Part shown: one piece after another, positions 35,917 through 45,379 of the stretch
Layout: each line of letters begins with the position of its first letter
How positions within the stretch are numbered: the stretch's first letter is position 1
NCBI RefSeq assembly: GCF_000711885.1
Contig: NZ_JONK01000032.1
Location: 1 to 60,447 of the forward strand
Direction: 5' to 3'
Origin: Chromobacterium haemolyticum DSM 19808
GTDB taxonomy: Bacteria; Pseudomonadota; Gammaproteobacteria; Burkholderiales; Chromobacteriaceae
Length of the DNA stretch: 60,447 bases
Program-made: the position numbers and the translations under genes
Notes under the pieces: generated by a model
What the model was told of the DNA's origin: nothing
The model's input: the letters and a program-made list of their open reading frames with translations, nothing else
Database searches by the model: none

Positions 35917-36924
35917 TCAAAAAAAGGTAATGTTGTTTTGGTTATTGCCCGATTCAGTCTTGTCGCTGCTGTGCAGGACGCGCTGCTCATGGGTGGTATA
36001 GCTGTTTTTCAAGGCCTCTAGCCAGGCTGCCGTGTCCGGCGGCGTCGGCCGCTGTTTGGTATCGATCAGCGCCTGGCTGAAGACGCTTTCCAGCCTGCGC
36101 ATGTCGTTTTGCACTCCGCTGAGGATTTGATCGACCCTATCCTGGAATTGCAGTTGCACCAGGATGTCTTCCAGCGCCTGCTGCAAGGATTGAGACTGAG
36201 CGGCCTCTTCGTCCAGAACGGCTTCTTTATCTTGCGCGGCCGGGTCGGAGGGGTTTAGCAGCGTGTGCGGCCGCAGCGGCTCGTGCGCCATCTGCGCCAG
36301 GCTGCCCATTGCCTTGTCGATCTGGTTTTGCAAACGGGACAGCTGTTCCAGCGTGTCGCTGCCCAGTTGTTCGATGCTTTGCTCGCCGTCCAACTGGCGG
36401 CCGCTGATCAGGCTGCGCACCAGGTTTTGCAGGGTATTGGCCGATTGGCCCAAAGTGTGCAGATGGATGGCGAGATCGGTTTGTTGTCGGGTGGCGTTTT
36501 GCAAGAGCTGCAGCATGTGCTTGAGCCGGCTTTCCGCCTGCGCCAGCGCCGCTTGGTCGGTGTGCTCGCCGGGTTTGGGCACCGCGCCGCCGACTTGGCG
36601 CAAGATGCCGTCGAAGCGCAGGGTCAGCCGGTTGGCGGCGTCGTCCATTTGTTCCTTGCCCAAGGAGATGTGGCCGGCCCACAGCGGGAGCAAGGCGCAA
36701 ACATGGCTGGCGAAGCCCTGCCAGTAGGCATCCGGGTTGGGCGTCTCTTCCGCGGCGTCGACCGGAGAGGGCCAGCTCAGCGCCAGCGCCAGCGCGACGG
36801 AGCTGAGCGCCAGCCCGGCCCAGAGCAGGGCATGCCCCCAAAACAGCCAGCACAAGGCGCCGCCATTGATGGCCAGGCCCAGCAGCAGGCGGTTTCTTGG
36901 CGTCAGAGGCGGGAGCAGAGCCAT
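35917..36924 (-). CDS. Membrane protein with CheZ-like motif, first gene of the chemotaxis operon
   Basis: A 335-residue protein. Two hydrophobic segments lie at the start (LLLGLAINGGALCWLFWGHALLWAGLALSSVALALALSW), then a long predicted coiled coil with HISLGKEQMDDAANRLTLRFDGILRQV. Near the end is LEDILVQLQFQDRVDQILSGVQNDMRRLE, which resembles the active-site helix of CheZ phosphatase (QDFQDLTGQ) but with QFQDR. It has no receptor hairpin tip, so it is not a true receptor although related proteins are often labelled that way. Function is not established; a phosphatase-like or scaffolding role is an inference. Confidence 0.65.
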   Translation of the reverse strand: MALLPPLTPRNRLLLGLAINGGALCWLFWGHALLWAGLALSSVALALALSWPSPVDAAEETPNPDAYWQGFASHVCALLPLWAGHISLGKEQMDDAANRLTLRFDGILRQVGGAVPKPGEHTDQAALAQAESRLKHMLQLLQNATRQQTDLAIHLHTLGQSANTLQNLVRSLISGRQLDGEQSIEQLGSDTLEQLSRLQNQIDKAMGSLAQMAHEPLRPHTLLNPSDPAAQDKEAVLDEEAAQSQSLQQALEDILVQLQFQDRVDQILSGVQNDMRRLESVFSQALIDTKQRPTPPDTAAWLEALKNSYTTHEQRVLHSSDKTESGNNQNNITFF

Positions 36925-37020
36925 GTCGATTAACCGGAATAGAAAAAAGTCATACCTTTTTTGTAGTTGTTGGTTTTTTCTTATGCAAACGGCCGGCGCG
37001 GCCAAGCCGCTTGCCTAGGC

Positions 37021-37047
37021 AATAAAAAAGCCTCCGTGACGGAGGCT
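37021..37047 (-). terminator. Rho-independent terminator of the fdo operon
   Basis: On the minus strand AGCCTCC, loop GTCAC, GGAGGCT followed by six T; 26 bp after the fdhE stop. Confidence 0.9.
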
Positions 37048-37072
37048 GGCAGGGTGGAAACAGAAGCGCTTC

Positions 37073-37999
37073 TCAGCCGGGGAACAGCAGAGGATTCATC
37101 CCGCTGCGGGCAAAGCCGCGCTGCTCCAGCTGCTGATCCAGCGCCAGCGAGGCCAGGTCATCGGCTGCCGGCTCGGCGTTCAGGTCCTTGTCCAGCGCCA
37201 GGATCTTCAGGTAGCTGCCGCAGTCGCCGCAGCTTTCGCCTCGCACCGCGGCCTGCTGGCTGTCGCCTTGCTCCAGCGACCAGTAGCCGATGTCGCGCGT
37301 GGCTTCGCAATTGCTGCACTTGGCGCGCACCAGATGCCATTCGCTTTCGCACAGACTGCAATGCAGGTAGCGCAGGCCGGACTCGTTGCCCAGACGCACC
37401 ACGCTGGCCACTGGCGGCATTGCGCATACCGGGCACAGGCGGCGGGCGTCGTCGGGTTCGGCCACCGCGGCAACTTGCAATTGCGAGGCCAGCTGGCTGA
37501 AGTAAACCGACAGCGCCGCCCACAGCAAGGGCGCTCGCGCCGAGCCGACGGCGGCGAAGTCCCCGTCCAGCAGCGCGCGCGCGGCGCTTTCCAGCGCGTC
37601 GTCGCTCGCCTGTCCCAGCTCGCGCGCCACTTCGCCGGCGGGGCCGGGCAGGGCGGAGAGTTCCGCGCATAGCGCGCGCAGCAGGCCGCGCCAGACAGGA
37701 TCGCGCGGCCAGGCGGCTGCGCCCAAGGGCGGCAGGCCGTGTTCGGCGCAATGATGGAAGTAATCGCCGCGCTGCGGCAGCGCCACCGGCTGTTCGCGCA
37801 CCAGCCGGTGCTGAGCCGCGGCGATGCGGGCGGCGAACGCCAGATAGGCCGCCATCGGGTGGCCGTCGGCCAGCGCCGTCAGGCGCTGGCTGCGGGCCAG
37901 GTAGCGTTCGGCGGGCTGGGGCAGCAACAACGGCGGGATCTCTCCCGCCGCGGTTTGCAGCCGGCCAGCCTCGTCCAGGGGGACGATGCGTATGCTCAT
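37073..37999 (-). CDS. fdhE: Formate dehydrogenase accessory protein FdhE
   Basis: Rubredoxin-like iron-binding protein needed for activity of respiratory formate dehydrogenases. The 308-residue product has the cysteine pairs of the family in its C-terminal half: CPVCAMPP, CSLCESEWHLVRAKCSNCE and SCGDCGSYLK. It overlaps fdoI by 4 bases and is the last gene of fdoG-fdoH-fdoI-fdhE, ahead of a terminator. Confidence 0.93.
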   Translation of the reverse strand: MSIRIVPLDEAGRLQTAAGEIPPLLLPQPAERYLARSQRLTALADGHPMAAYLAFAARIAAAQHRLVREQPVALPQRGDYFHHCAEHGLPPLGAAAWPRDPVWRGLLRALCAELSALPGPAGEVARELGQASDDALESAARALLDGDFAAVGSARAPLLWAALSVYFSQLASQLQVAAVAEPDDARRLCPVCAMPPVASVVRLGNESGLRYLHCSLCESEWHLVRAKCSNCEATRDIGYWSLEQGDSQQAAVRGESCGDCGSYLKILALDKDLNAEPAADDLASLALDQQLEQRGFARSGMNPLLFPG

Positions 38000-38625
38000 G
38001 GCTTGTTCTTGTCTCCGGTCATTTCACGATACCAACGCGGATGATGCTTCTTGGCCCAGGCGTGGGTGACCACGCCTTCCACCATTGCCCGTATCGTGCC
38101 GCGCACCCAGATGGCGGCGTAGACGTGGACGATGATGCCGGCGATCAGGATCAGCGCGCTCCAGGCGTGCAGGAGCAGCGCCACGCGTATCACCGGGATG
38201 GGGAAGTACATCGCAAAGTACGGCCGCCACATGATGAAGCCGGTGCACACCAGCACCAGCATGCAGCCGGTCATCAGCCAGAACATGCCTTTCTGGCCGC
38301 CGTTGTACTTGCCGATGTCGCCGACCTCATGGCCGGACAGCACTGACTTCACCGCCATCATCCACTTCACGTCTTCCTTATCCAGAAAGTTGTGATGCCA
38401 GTAACGCAGGAACTGGCGCGCGAAGCCGAGGAACATCAGCACCCCGACGAAGGGGTGGATGATGCGCGCCAGCTGCGGGGTGCCGAATACGCCGGTCAGC
38501 CAGAAGAAGGCCGGGTAGAAGAAGGCCAGGCCGGAAATCGCCAACAGCACGAAGCACACCGCCACGATCCAGTGGTTGACGCGTTCCGCCGCGCTGTAGC
38601 GCTTGATCAGCTTTTCCTTGCTCAT
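37996..38625 (-). CDS. fdoI: Formate dehydrogenase cytochrome b556 subunit
   Basis: The 209-residue membrane subunit that binds two b hemes and passes electrons from the iron-sulfur subunit to quinone. Four hydrophobic helices are visible, with [63 protein letters not shown] and [27 protein letters not shown] carrying the heme-ligand histidines. Overlaps fdoH and fdhE by 4 bases each, so it is translationally coupled. Confidence 0.94.
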   Translation of the reverse strand: MSKEKLIKRYSAAERVNHWIVAVCFVLLAISGLAFFYPAFFWLTGVFGTPQLARIIHPFVGVLMFLGFARQFLRYWHHNFLDKEDVKWMMAVKSVLSGHEVGDIGKYNGGQKGMFWLMTGCMLVLVCTGFIMWRPYFAMYFPIPVIRVALLLHAWSALILIAGIIVHVYAAIWVRGTIRAMVEGVVTHAWAKKHHPRWYREMTGDKNKP

Positions 38626-39497
38626 GCCTGTTCCTCCTCTTCCTCTTCCGCCTTATTGGGGCCGACGCCGATGTAGTGGAAGAAGCCGAACAACACCGAA
38701 GCCGCCAGGCCGATGGTGGACAGCGGCTTGAGGATGCCCTTCCACAGGCTGACCACCGGGCTGATCTTGGGATCCTTGGCCAGGCCGGAATACAGCTCCG
38801 GCTTGTCGGCGTGGTGCAGCACGTACATCACGTGAGTGCCGCCCACGCCTTCCGGATCGTACAGCCCGGCGTTGGCGTAGCCGCGGGTTTTCAGTTCTTC
38901 CACCCGCTCGTGGGCGTAGGCCTGCATATCGGACTTGGTGCCGAAGCGGATGGCTCCGGTGGGACAGGTCTTCACGCAGGCCGGCTCCTGACCCACCATC
39001 ACCCGATCGGAGCACAAGGTGCATTTATACGCCTTGTTGTCCTTCTGGTTGATGCGCGGGACGTTGAACGGACAGCCTGAGATGCAATAGCCGCAGCCGA
39101 TGCAGTGCTCGGACTGGAAGTCCACGATGCCGTTGGCGTACTGGATGATGGCCCCCGGCGACGGACAGGCCTTCAGACAGCCCGGGTCGGCGCAGTGCAT
39201 GCAGCCGTCCTTGCGGATCAGCCACTCCAGCTTGCCGCTTTCCTCCACCTCGCTGTAGCGCATCACTGTCCAGCTGTGCGCGGTGAGATCGGCCGGGTTG
39301 TCGTAGACGCCGACGTTGCTGCCCACTTCGTCGCGGATGTCGTTCCACTCCGAGCAGGCCACCTGACAAGCCTTGCAGCCGATGCAGGTGGACACGTCGA
39401 TCAGCTTGGCCACTTCGGCCTTGTAATCGCGCACCACCGGCGGCTGGGTGGGGCTGGCGGAGCGGCGCAGGATATCTTGCGATTGCAGTGATGACAT
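38622..39497 (-). CDS. fdoH: Formate dehydrogenase iron-sulfur subunit
   Basis: A 291-residue electron-transfer subunit with four [4Fe-4S] sites: [55 protein letters not shown] and [27 protein letters not shown] single C-terminal membrane helix ([20 protein letters not shown]) anchors it on the periplasmic side, as in FdnH/FdoH. The tail is a run of acidic residues. Lies 9 bp after fdoG. Confidence 0.95.
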   Translation of the reverse strand: MSSLQSQDILRRSASPTQPPVVRDYKAEVAKLIDVSTCIGCKACQVACSEWNDIRDEVGSNVGVYDNPADLTAHSWTVMRYSEVEESGKLEWLIRKDGCMHCADPGCLKACPSPGAIIQYANGIVDFQSEHCIGCGYCISGCPFNVPRINQKDNKAYKCTLCSDRVMVGQEPACVKTCPTGAIRFGTKSDMQAYAHERVEELKTRGYANAGLYDPEGVGGTHVMYVLHHADKPELYSGLAKDPKISPVVSLWKGILKPLSTIGLAASVLFGFFHYIGVGPNKAEEEEEEQA

Positions 39498-39506
39498 GGT
39501 CGCTCC

Positions 39507-42500
39507 TTATACTTTCTCGACGTTGACCAGGAAGGATTTGAATTCCGGGGTCTGGGTGTTGGCGTCGCCGACAAACGGCGTCAGCGTGTTGGCGCTGAAG
39601 CCCTTCTTGGCCACCCCTTCATAACCCCAGTGAATCGGAATCCCGATCTGGTGCACCGTCTTGCCGCCCGCCTGCAGCGCGCGGATGCGCTTGGTCACTA
39701 CCGCCTTGGCCTTGATGTAGCCGCGCTTGGACGACACTTTCACTGTGTCGCCGTGAGCGATGCCTTTCTCCTTGGCCAGCGCCTCGCCGATTTCCACGAA
39801 CTGCTCCGGCTGGGCGATCGCGTTCAGCCGCGCGTGCTTGGTCCAGCCGTGGAAGTGCTCGGTCAGCCGGTAAGTGGTGGCCGCGTACGGGAAGGCGTCG
39901 TGCTTGCCCATCTGTTCGCGGTCCGCGGCGAATACCCGCGCTGCCGGATTGGACACCACCTTGGGATGCAGCGGATTGGTGCCCAGCGGCGTTTCGAACG
40001 GCTCGTAGTGCTCGGGGAAGGGGCCTTCCGCCATCTTGTCGAGCGCGAACAGCCGCCCCAGGCCCTCGGCCTGCATGATGAAGGGGCCCATGGCGCTGCC
40101 GGGCGGCTCGTCGGCCTTGAAGTCAGGCACGTCCACGCCCACCCATTTTTCGCCGTTCCACTTGATCAGCGTCCGCTTTTTGTCCCACGGCGTGCCATCC
40201 GGCTTACAGGAAGCGCGGTTGTACAGCACGCGGCGGTTGGCCGGCCACGCCCAGGCCCAGCCCAGAGTGTTGCCCAGCCCGGACGGGTCGCTATTGTCGC
40301 GGCGCGCCATCTGGTTGCCGGCCTGGGTCCAGCTGCCGGCGAAGATCCAACAGCCGGACGCGGTGCTGCCGTCGGCCTGCATCAGCGCGAAGCCGGACAG
40401 CAGCTCGCCTTTCTTGGCCAGGAATTGTCCAGGGTTCTTTGGATCCGGGATGTCCGCCAGCGCCTTGCCGTTGAGCTCCTTGGCCAGTTCTTCCGGCTTG
40501 GGCTCGTGCGGGTTGCCGTAAGCCCAGGACAGGCTCATGATGGCCTCGGCGTTCTTGCCGCCGTCCTTGGCGTACTGCGCCTTCAGGCGGGTGAAGATGC
40601 CGGCCAGGATTTCCGCGTCGGTGATGGCTTCGCCCGGCGCGTCCGCGCCTTTCCAGTGCCATTGCAGCCAGCGGCCGGAGTTGACCACCGCGCCGTCTTC
40701 CTCGGCGAAACAGGTGGTGGGCAGGCGGAACACCTCGGTCTGGATCTCCGCGGTCTTCACATCGTTCTGCTCGCCGTGGTTTTTCCAGAAGGTGGAGGTG
40801 TCGGTGGCCAGCGGGTCCATGATCACCAAGTACTTCAGTTTGGAGAGCGAAGACACCACCTTGTTCTTGTCCGGGAAAGCCAGTACCGGGTTGAAGCCCT
40901 GACAGAAGTAGCCGTTGATCTTGCCCTGGTGCATCAGCTCGAAGTACTGCAGCACGTCGTAGCTCTTGTCCCACTTGGGCAGCCAGTCATAGCCCCACTG
41001 GTTGTCGGCGGTGGCCTTGTCGCCCCACATCGCCTTCATCAGCGAGATGAAGAACTTGGGATAGTTCTGCCAGTAGTTCATCTGCCCGTCGGCCAGCGGC
41101 TTGCTGGTGTACTTGGCCAGATAGGCCTCCAGCGTGGGCTCTTTCTCCGAGGGCATGTTCAGATAGCCCGGCAAGCTGGTGGACAGCAGGCCGATATCGG
41201 TCAGACCCTGGATGTTGGAGTGGCCGCGCAAGGCGTTGACCCCGCCGCCGGCCATGCCCATATTGCCCAGCAGCAGCTGGATCATCGCCATGGTGCGGAT
41301 GTTCTGCGAACCGATGGAGTGCTGCGTCCAGCCCAGCGCGTACAGGAAGGACGTGGTCTTGTCGTGGGCGCCGGTTTCCGCCAGGTATTCGCATACCTTG
41401 AGGAAAGCTTCCTTGGGCGTGCCGCAGAGGGTTTCCACCATTTCCGGCGTATAGCGGGCCACGTGGTCGCGCATCAGATTGATTACGCAGCGCGGGTCGG
41501 ACAGGGTGTCGTCGCGCTTGGCCATGCCCTTGTCGTCCAGCTGGTAAGTCCAGGTGGATTTATCGTAGCTACGCTTCTCCGCGTTGTAGCCGGAGAACAG
41601 GCCGTCGTCGAACTTGAAGTCCGGGTTCACCAAGAGCGCGGCATTGGTGTAGGCCAGCGTGTATTCCTTATTGTACTTGCCGGTTTGCAGCAGGTAGCGG
41701 ATCACGCCGGACAGGAACGCAATGTCCGTGCCGGTGCGGATGGGGGCGTAATAATCCGCCACCGAGGCCGTGCGGGTGAAGCGCGGATCAATGACGATCA
41801 GCTTCGCCTTGTTGCGGGTCTTGGCTTCAATCGCCCAGCGGAAACCCACCGGGTGCGCCTCGGCCGCATTGCCGCCCATGACGACAATGAGGTTGGCGTT
41901 CTTGATGTCGACCCAATGGTTTGTCATGGCACCGCGACCAAATGTTGGGGCAAGACTTGCCACCGTTGGTCCGTGTCATACACGCGCCTGGTTGTCGACC
42001 GCCAGCAGCCCCAGGCTGCGGGTGAATTTGTGGGTGAGCCAGCCGGCCTCGTTGCTGGACGCGGATGCGGCCAGGAAGCCTGTGGTCAGCCAACGGTTGA
42101 CGGTGACGCCATCGGCGTTTTTCTCGACAAAGTTGGCGTCGCGGTCGCGCTTCATGTGGGCGGCGATGCGCTCGAAGGCTTCGTCCCAACTGATGCGTTT
42201 GAATTCGTTGGAGCCCGCTTCGCGCACTTCGGGGTAGCGCAGGCGGTTGGGGCTGTGGATGAAGTCGATCAGGCCGGCGCCCTTGGGACAGAGCGCGCCG
42301 CGATTGACCGGGTGGTCCGGATCGCCTTCAATGTGGAAAATATCGGCTTTGGCGTTTTTGGCGCCGTCGCCCAGGCTGTACATCAAGATGCCACAGCCCA
42401 CCGAACAGTATGGACAGGTATTCCGGGTTTCCGTCGCGCGCATCAATTTATAGCTGCGCGTGTCGGCCAGCGCGGTTTCGGGCATGAAGCCCAGGGTCGC

Positions 42501-42563
42501 GATGGTGGTGCCTGCCATGCCGCCGGCGCAGAGCTTGAAAAACTGCCGTCTGCTGACTTGCAT
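39507..42563 (-). CDS. fdoG: Formate dehydrogenase catalytic subunit, a selenoprotein
   Basis: Periplasmic molybdopterin enzyme oxidising formate to CO2. The frame is 1018 residues with one in-frame TGA (41976-41978) at codon 196, read as selenocysteine: ARV-Sec-HGPT, the exact context and number of E. coli FdnG. The start has a Tat signal ([12 protein letters not shown]...MPETALA) and a ribosome site AAGGAG. Then come the [4Fe-4S] cysteines ([16 protein letters not shown]), the molybdopterin regions ([16 protein letters not shown]) and the C-terminal cofactor domain. E. coli homologues have 1015-1016 residues, so it is full length. With fdoH, fdoI and fdhE it forms an operon; without Sec insertion only the first 195 residues would be made. 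Confidence 0.96.
41936..41978 (-). promoter_or_regulatory. SECIS element of fdoG with its UGA codon
   Basis: Directly after TGA (41978-41976) the minus strand folds as GACCAA (41971-41966) pairing with TTGGTC (41941-41936), and an upper stem GGCA/TGCC with apical loop AGTCT (41957-41953). The apical G-U-C-U loop is what SelB recognises in E. coli fdnG and fdhF. Confidence 0.92.
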
Positions 42564-42697
42564 GGGTTTGTCTCCTTGGTATGAACCTGGCGCCCTTGAC
42601 CCACCAAGGGCGCATTGCTCACTCACAGCGGAAAATCTATTATCGCCCTAGGTATCAATTAGTACAAACTATTGCAGCGGATGGCGGGCCAAATTCT

Positions 42698-43507
42698 ATG
42701 AAAAAAAATGAAGCGCTGGAGCATGCGGCGCTTGAGCTGGGCATTCTAGATTGCCGCGATGGCGGCGCTCAGGCCAGGCAAGACTGGGTGGCGGTGGAAA
42801 CCCCGGTGGCGCTGGTGTACAACGGCCTGTCCCACGTGGTGATGATGGCCAGCCCGATGGCGCTGGAAGACTTCGCGCTCGGCTTTAGCCTGGCGGAAGG
42901 CATCATCGCCCATTCGGGTGAAATCTACGGTATCGACATCCTTCCGGGCGAGCGCGGGGTGGAGGTCCATATCGAGCTGGCTTCGGCCCGGTTCATGGCC
43001 CTGAAAGAACGCCGCCGCCAACTGGCCGGGCGCACCGGCTGCGGCCTGTGCGGCGTGGAGCAGTTGGCCGAAATCCATAGGCCGCTGCCGCCGCTGCCGG
43101 TTACTCAAAGCTTTAGCCTGGACGCGCTGGCGCGCGCCTTGCCGGCCTTGCAGCAGGCGCAAAGCCTATCTCAAGCCACCGCCTGTGCCCACGCCGCCGG
43201 CTGGGTGACGCCTCAGGGCGAACTCCTGCATCTTAGCGAGGACGTGGGCCGTCATGTGGCGCTGGACAAGCTGATCGGCGCGCGCGCGCGCCAAGGCTGG
43301 CGCGATGGCGCAGCCGTCGTCACCAGCCGCGCCAGTTATGAAATGGCGCAGAAGGCCGCCGCCGCCGGCATCGAAATCCTGATAGCGATGTCCGCGCCCA
43401 CTTCGCTGGCGGTGGAGATGGCCGCGCGCTACGGCCTGACCTTGATCGGCTTCGCCGGCCGCGGCCGCGCCAATCTCTATAGTTGTCCCGAACGTTTGCG
43501 CATGTAA
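42698..43507 (+). CDS. fdhD: Formate dehydrogenase sulfurtransferase FdhD
   Basis: Passes sulfur from IscS to the molybdenum cofactor, which formate dehydrogenase needs. The 269-residue product has the functional CxxC loop as [11 protein letters not shown] near residue 112, and family segments [50 protein letters not shown] and [32 protein letters not shown]. The start at 42698 was chosen because an upstream ATG leads at once to a stop. Divergent from fdoG, 134 bp apart. Confidence 0.94.
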   Translation: MKKNEALEHAALELGILDCRDGGAQARQDWVAVETPVALVYNGLSHVVMMASPMALEDFALGFSLAEGIIAHSGEIYGIDILPGERGVEVHIELASARFMALKERRRQLAGRTGCGLCGVEQLAEIHRPLPPLPVTQSFSLDALARALPALQQAQSLSQATACAHAAGWVTPQGELLHLSEDVGRHVALDKLIGARARQGWRDGAAVVTSRASYEMAQKAAAAGIEILIAMSAPTSLAVEMAARYGLTLIGFAGRGRANLYSCPERLRM

Positions 43508-43724
43508 TCCAACAGAAATAATCTGCCAGTAAACGGCATGGCTGCCGTGGATTGATGCCGGCAAGCACGGCAGCGCCGGCAGCTTGCGCCGCGATGCTCC
43601 GGCAGGGGCCGGCAGCTGGTTTTGCAATGCAATATCGGTGGTGAATTCCGTCTTGCAATTCTTGGCAAGTTAGGGTCAGAATCGAAGCTCGACATTTCAA
43701 CCCTTTCGAATATAAGAAACAAGA

Positions 43725-44951
43725 ATGGCACTCATCGTACAAAAGTACGGCGGCACTTCGGTTGGAACCACCGAACGGATCAAGAACGTTGCCCGCCGTG
43801 TCGCCAAGTGGAAGTCGCAGGGACATGATGTCGTGGTGGTGGTGTCCGCCATGAGCGGCGAAACCAACCGCCTCATCGCCCTGGCAAAGGAGATTCAGGA
43901 CTATCCGGACCCGCGCGAGCTGGATGTGGTGGTATCCACCGGCGAGCAAGTCACCATCGGCCTGCTGGCCATGGCGCTGAAGGAAATCGGCGTGCCGGCC
44001 AAGAGCTACTGCGGCTGGCAAGTGAAACTGGTCACCGATAACGCCCACACCAAGGCCCGCATTCAGGATATCGACGACGCCGCGATGCGCTCCGACCTCA
44101 ATGAAGGCCGCGTCGTCATCGTCGCCGGCTTCCAGGGCGTGAACGAAGACGGCGATATCACCACGCTGGGCCGCGGTGGTTCGGACACCTCCGCCGTGGC
44201 GTTGGCCGCCGCGTTGAAGGCCGACGAATGCCAGATCTACACCGACGTGGACGGCGTATACACCACCGATCCGCGCGTGGTGCCGGAAGCGCGCCGCCTG
44301 AAGACCGTCACTTTCGAGGAAATGATCGAAATGGCGTCCTTGGGCTCCAAGGTGCTGCAGATCCGCTCGGTGGAGTTCGCCGGCAAGTACAAGGTTCGTT
44401 TGCGCGTGCTCTCCAGCTTCGAAGACGAAGGCGAAGGCACCCTGATTACGTATGAGGAAGATGAAAGCATGGAAAAGGCCGTTGTCGCAGGCATCGCATT
44501 TGACCGTAACGAAGCGCGCATCAACGTCAAGGGCGTGCCGGACAAGCCTGGCATCGCCTACCAGATTCTGGGGCCGATCGCTGATGCCAATATCGAAGTG
44601 GACATGATCATCCAGAACGTGGGCGAAAACGGCGCGACCGATTTCTCCTTCACCGTGCCGCGCGGCGAATTCCAGCGCGCGCTGACCATCCTGCGCGAGG
44701 TGCAGACCCATATCGGCGCCGCCAAGATCGACGCCGACGACAAGGTGGCCAAAATTTCCATTGTGGGCGTGGGCATGCGTTCGCACTGCGGCATCGCCTC
44801 CACCATGTTCCGCACCCTGGCGGAAGAGGGCATCAACATCCAGATGATCTCCACCTCGGAAATCAAGGTATCGGTGCTGCTGGACGAGAAGTATCTGGAG
44901 CTGGCGGTTCGCGTTTTGCATAAAGTTTTTGGGCTGGACCAGCCGGCGTAA
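43725..44951 (+). CDS. lysC: Aspartate kinase
   Basis: First enzyme of the aspartate family pathway, making aspartyl phosphate. The 408-residue product has the kinase opening VQKYGGTSVGTTERI, LGRGGSDTSAVALAAAL, the YTDVDGVYTTDPR motif, and two C-terminal ACT domains (VAGIAFDRNEARINVKGVPDKPG and KISIVGVGMRSHCGIASTMFRTLAEEGINIQMISTSEIKVSVLL), meaning feedback control by lysine and/or threonine. In related alpha2beta2 enzymes an internal start makes a separate regulatory subunit; a Met before EKAVVAGIAFD could do so here. It supplies the same pathway as hom and thrC. Confidence 0.95.
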   Translation: MALIVQKYGGTSVGTTERIKNVARRVAKWKSQGHDVVVVVSAMSGETNRLIALAKEIQDYPDPRELDVVVSTGEQVTIGLLAMALKEIGVPAKSYCGWQVKLVTDNAHTKARIQDIDDAAMRSDLNEGRVVIVAGFQGVNEDGDITTLGRGGSDTSAVALAAALKADECQIYTDVDGVYTTDPRVVPEARRLKTVTFEEMIEMASLGSKVLQIRSVEFAGKYKVRLRVLSSFEDEGEGTLITYEEDESMEKAVVAGIAFDRNEARINVKGVPDKPGIAYQILGPIADANIEVDMIIQNVGENGATDFSFTVPRGEFQRALTILREVQTHIGAAKIDADDKVAKISIVGVGMRSHCGIASTMFRTLAEEGINIQMISTSEIKVSVLLDEKYLELAVRVLHKVFGLDQPA

Positions 44952-44969
44952 ATAATTTCGGATACACGC

Positions 44970-44998
44970 TTGACAGAGGGCGCAGCGCTAATTAATAT
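44970..44998 (+). promoter_or_regulatory. Sigma-70 promoter of the tRNA operon
   Basis: TTGACA (44970-44975), 17 bp, TAATAT (44993-44998), 14 bp before tRNA-Ser. A GC-rich discriminator (GGCGC) follows the -10, typical of stringently controlled stable RNA promoters. Confidence 0.9.
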
Positions 44999-45012
44999 GG
45001 CGCTCTCTGAAC

Positions 45013-45106
45013 GGAGAAATGGCCGAGTGGTCGAAGGCACTTCCCTGCTAAGGAAGCATACGGGCTTAAACCTGTATCGAGGGTTCGAATCCCTCTTTCT
45101 CCGCCA
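45013..45106 (+). tRNA. tRNA-Ser (GCU)
   Basis: Acceptor stem GGAGAAA/TTTCTCC, long variable arm (ATACGGGCTTAAACCTGTAT) and T arm GAGGGTTCGAATCCCTC. The anticodon loop CTGCTAA gives GCT, reading AGC/AGU. CCA is encoded. First of three tRNA genes in one transcript. Confidence 0.96.
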
Positions 45107-45112
45107 GTCAGC

Positions 45113-45189
45113 GCACCCGTAGCTCAGTTGGATAGAGTATCTGGCTACGAACCAGAGGGTCGGGCGTTCGAATCGCTCCGGGTGCGCCA
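45113..45189 (+). tRNA. tRNA-Arg (ACG)
   Basis: Acceptor stem GCACCCG/CGGGTGC, D arm GTAGCTCAGTTGGATAGAG, anticodon loop CTACGAA giving ACG (wobble inosine expected), T arm with GGCGTTCGAATCGCTC and encoded CCA. Six bases after tRNA-Ser. Confidence 0.96.
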
Positions 45190-45197
45190 CAATTTAA

Positions 45198-45272
45198 GTC
45201 CCTATAGTTTAGCGGTTAGAACACCGCCCTTTCACGGCGGTAGCCGGGGTTCGATTCCCCGTGGGGACGCCA
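45198..45272 (+). tRNA. tRNA-Glu (UUC)
   Basis: Starts GTCCCTATAGTTTAGCGG and ends with encoded GCCA; anticodon stem CCGCC/GGCGG with loop CTTTCAC giving TTC; T arm CGGGGTTCGATTCCCCG. Last gene of the tRNA operon, before a terminator. Confidence 0.96.
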
Positions 45273-45281
45273 GATTCAGAA

Positions 45282-45310
45282 AAGCCCATCGCGTAAGCGA
45301 TAGGCTTTTT
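45282..45310 (+). terminator. Terminator of the tRNA operon
   Basis: AAGCCCATCGC, loop GTAA, GCGATAGGCTT with one mismatch, followed by T. Confidence 0.85.
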
Positions 45311-45379
45311 GCATTGCGCCGTTGCTTTGAGCGCAGGCGGCGGCAGGCCGCCCGCGCGGATCGGCGCAGGCCGTTTGGC

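Noticed and set aside
35917-36924. Calling the first chemotaxis-operon gene a methyl-accepting receptor
   Set aside because: It lacks the conserved receptor hairpin tip and the periplasmic loop; described instead as a coiled-coil membrane protein with a CheZ-like motif.
39630-42584. 984-codon open frame on the plus strand opposite fdoG
   Set aside because: Shadow of the GC-rich fdoG gene; composition has no recognisable domain and fdoG is certain.
39507-42626. Two adjacent minus-strand frames that look like a pseudogene of formate dehydrogenase broken by a stop
   Set aside because: The stop is TGA at the known selenocysteine position, in ARV-Sec-HGPT context with a SECIS hairpin, and selA, selB and selC are present. 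It is one intact gene.
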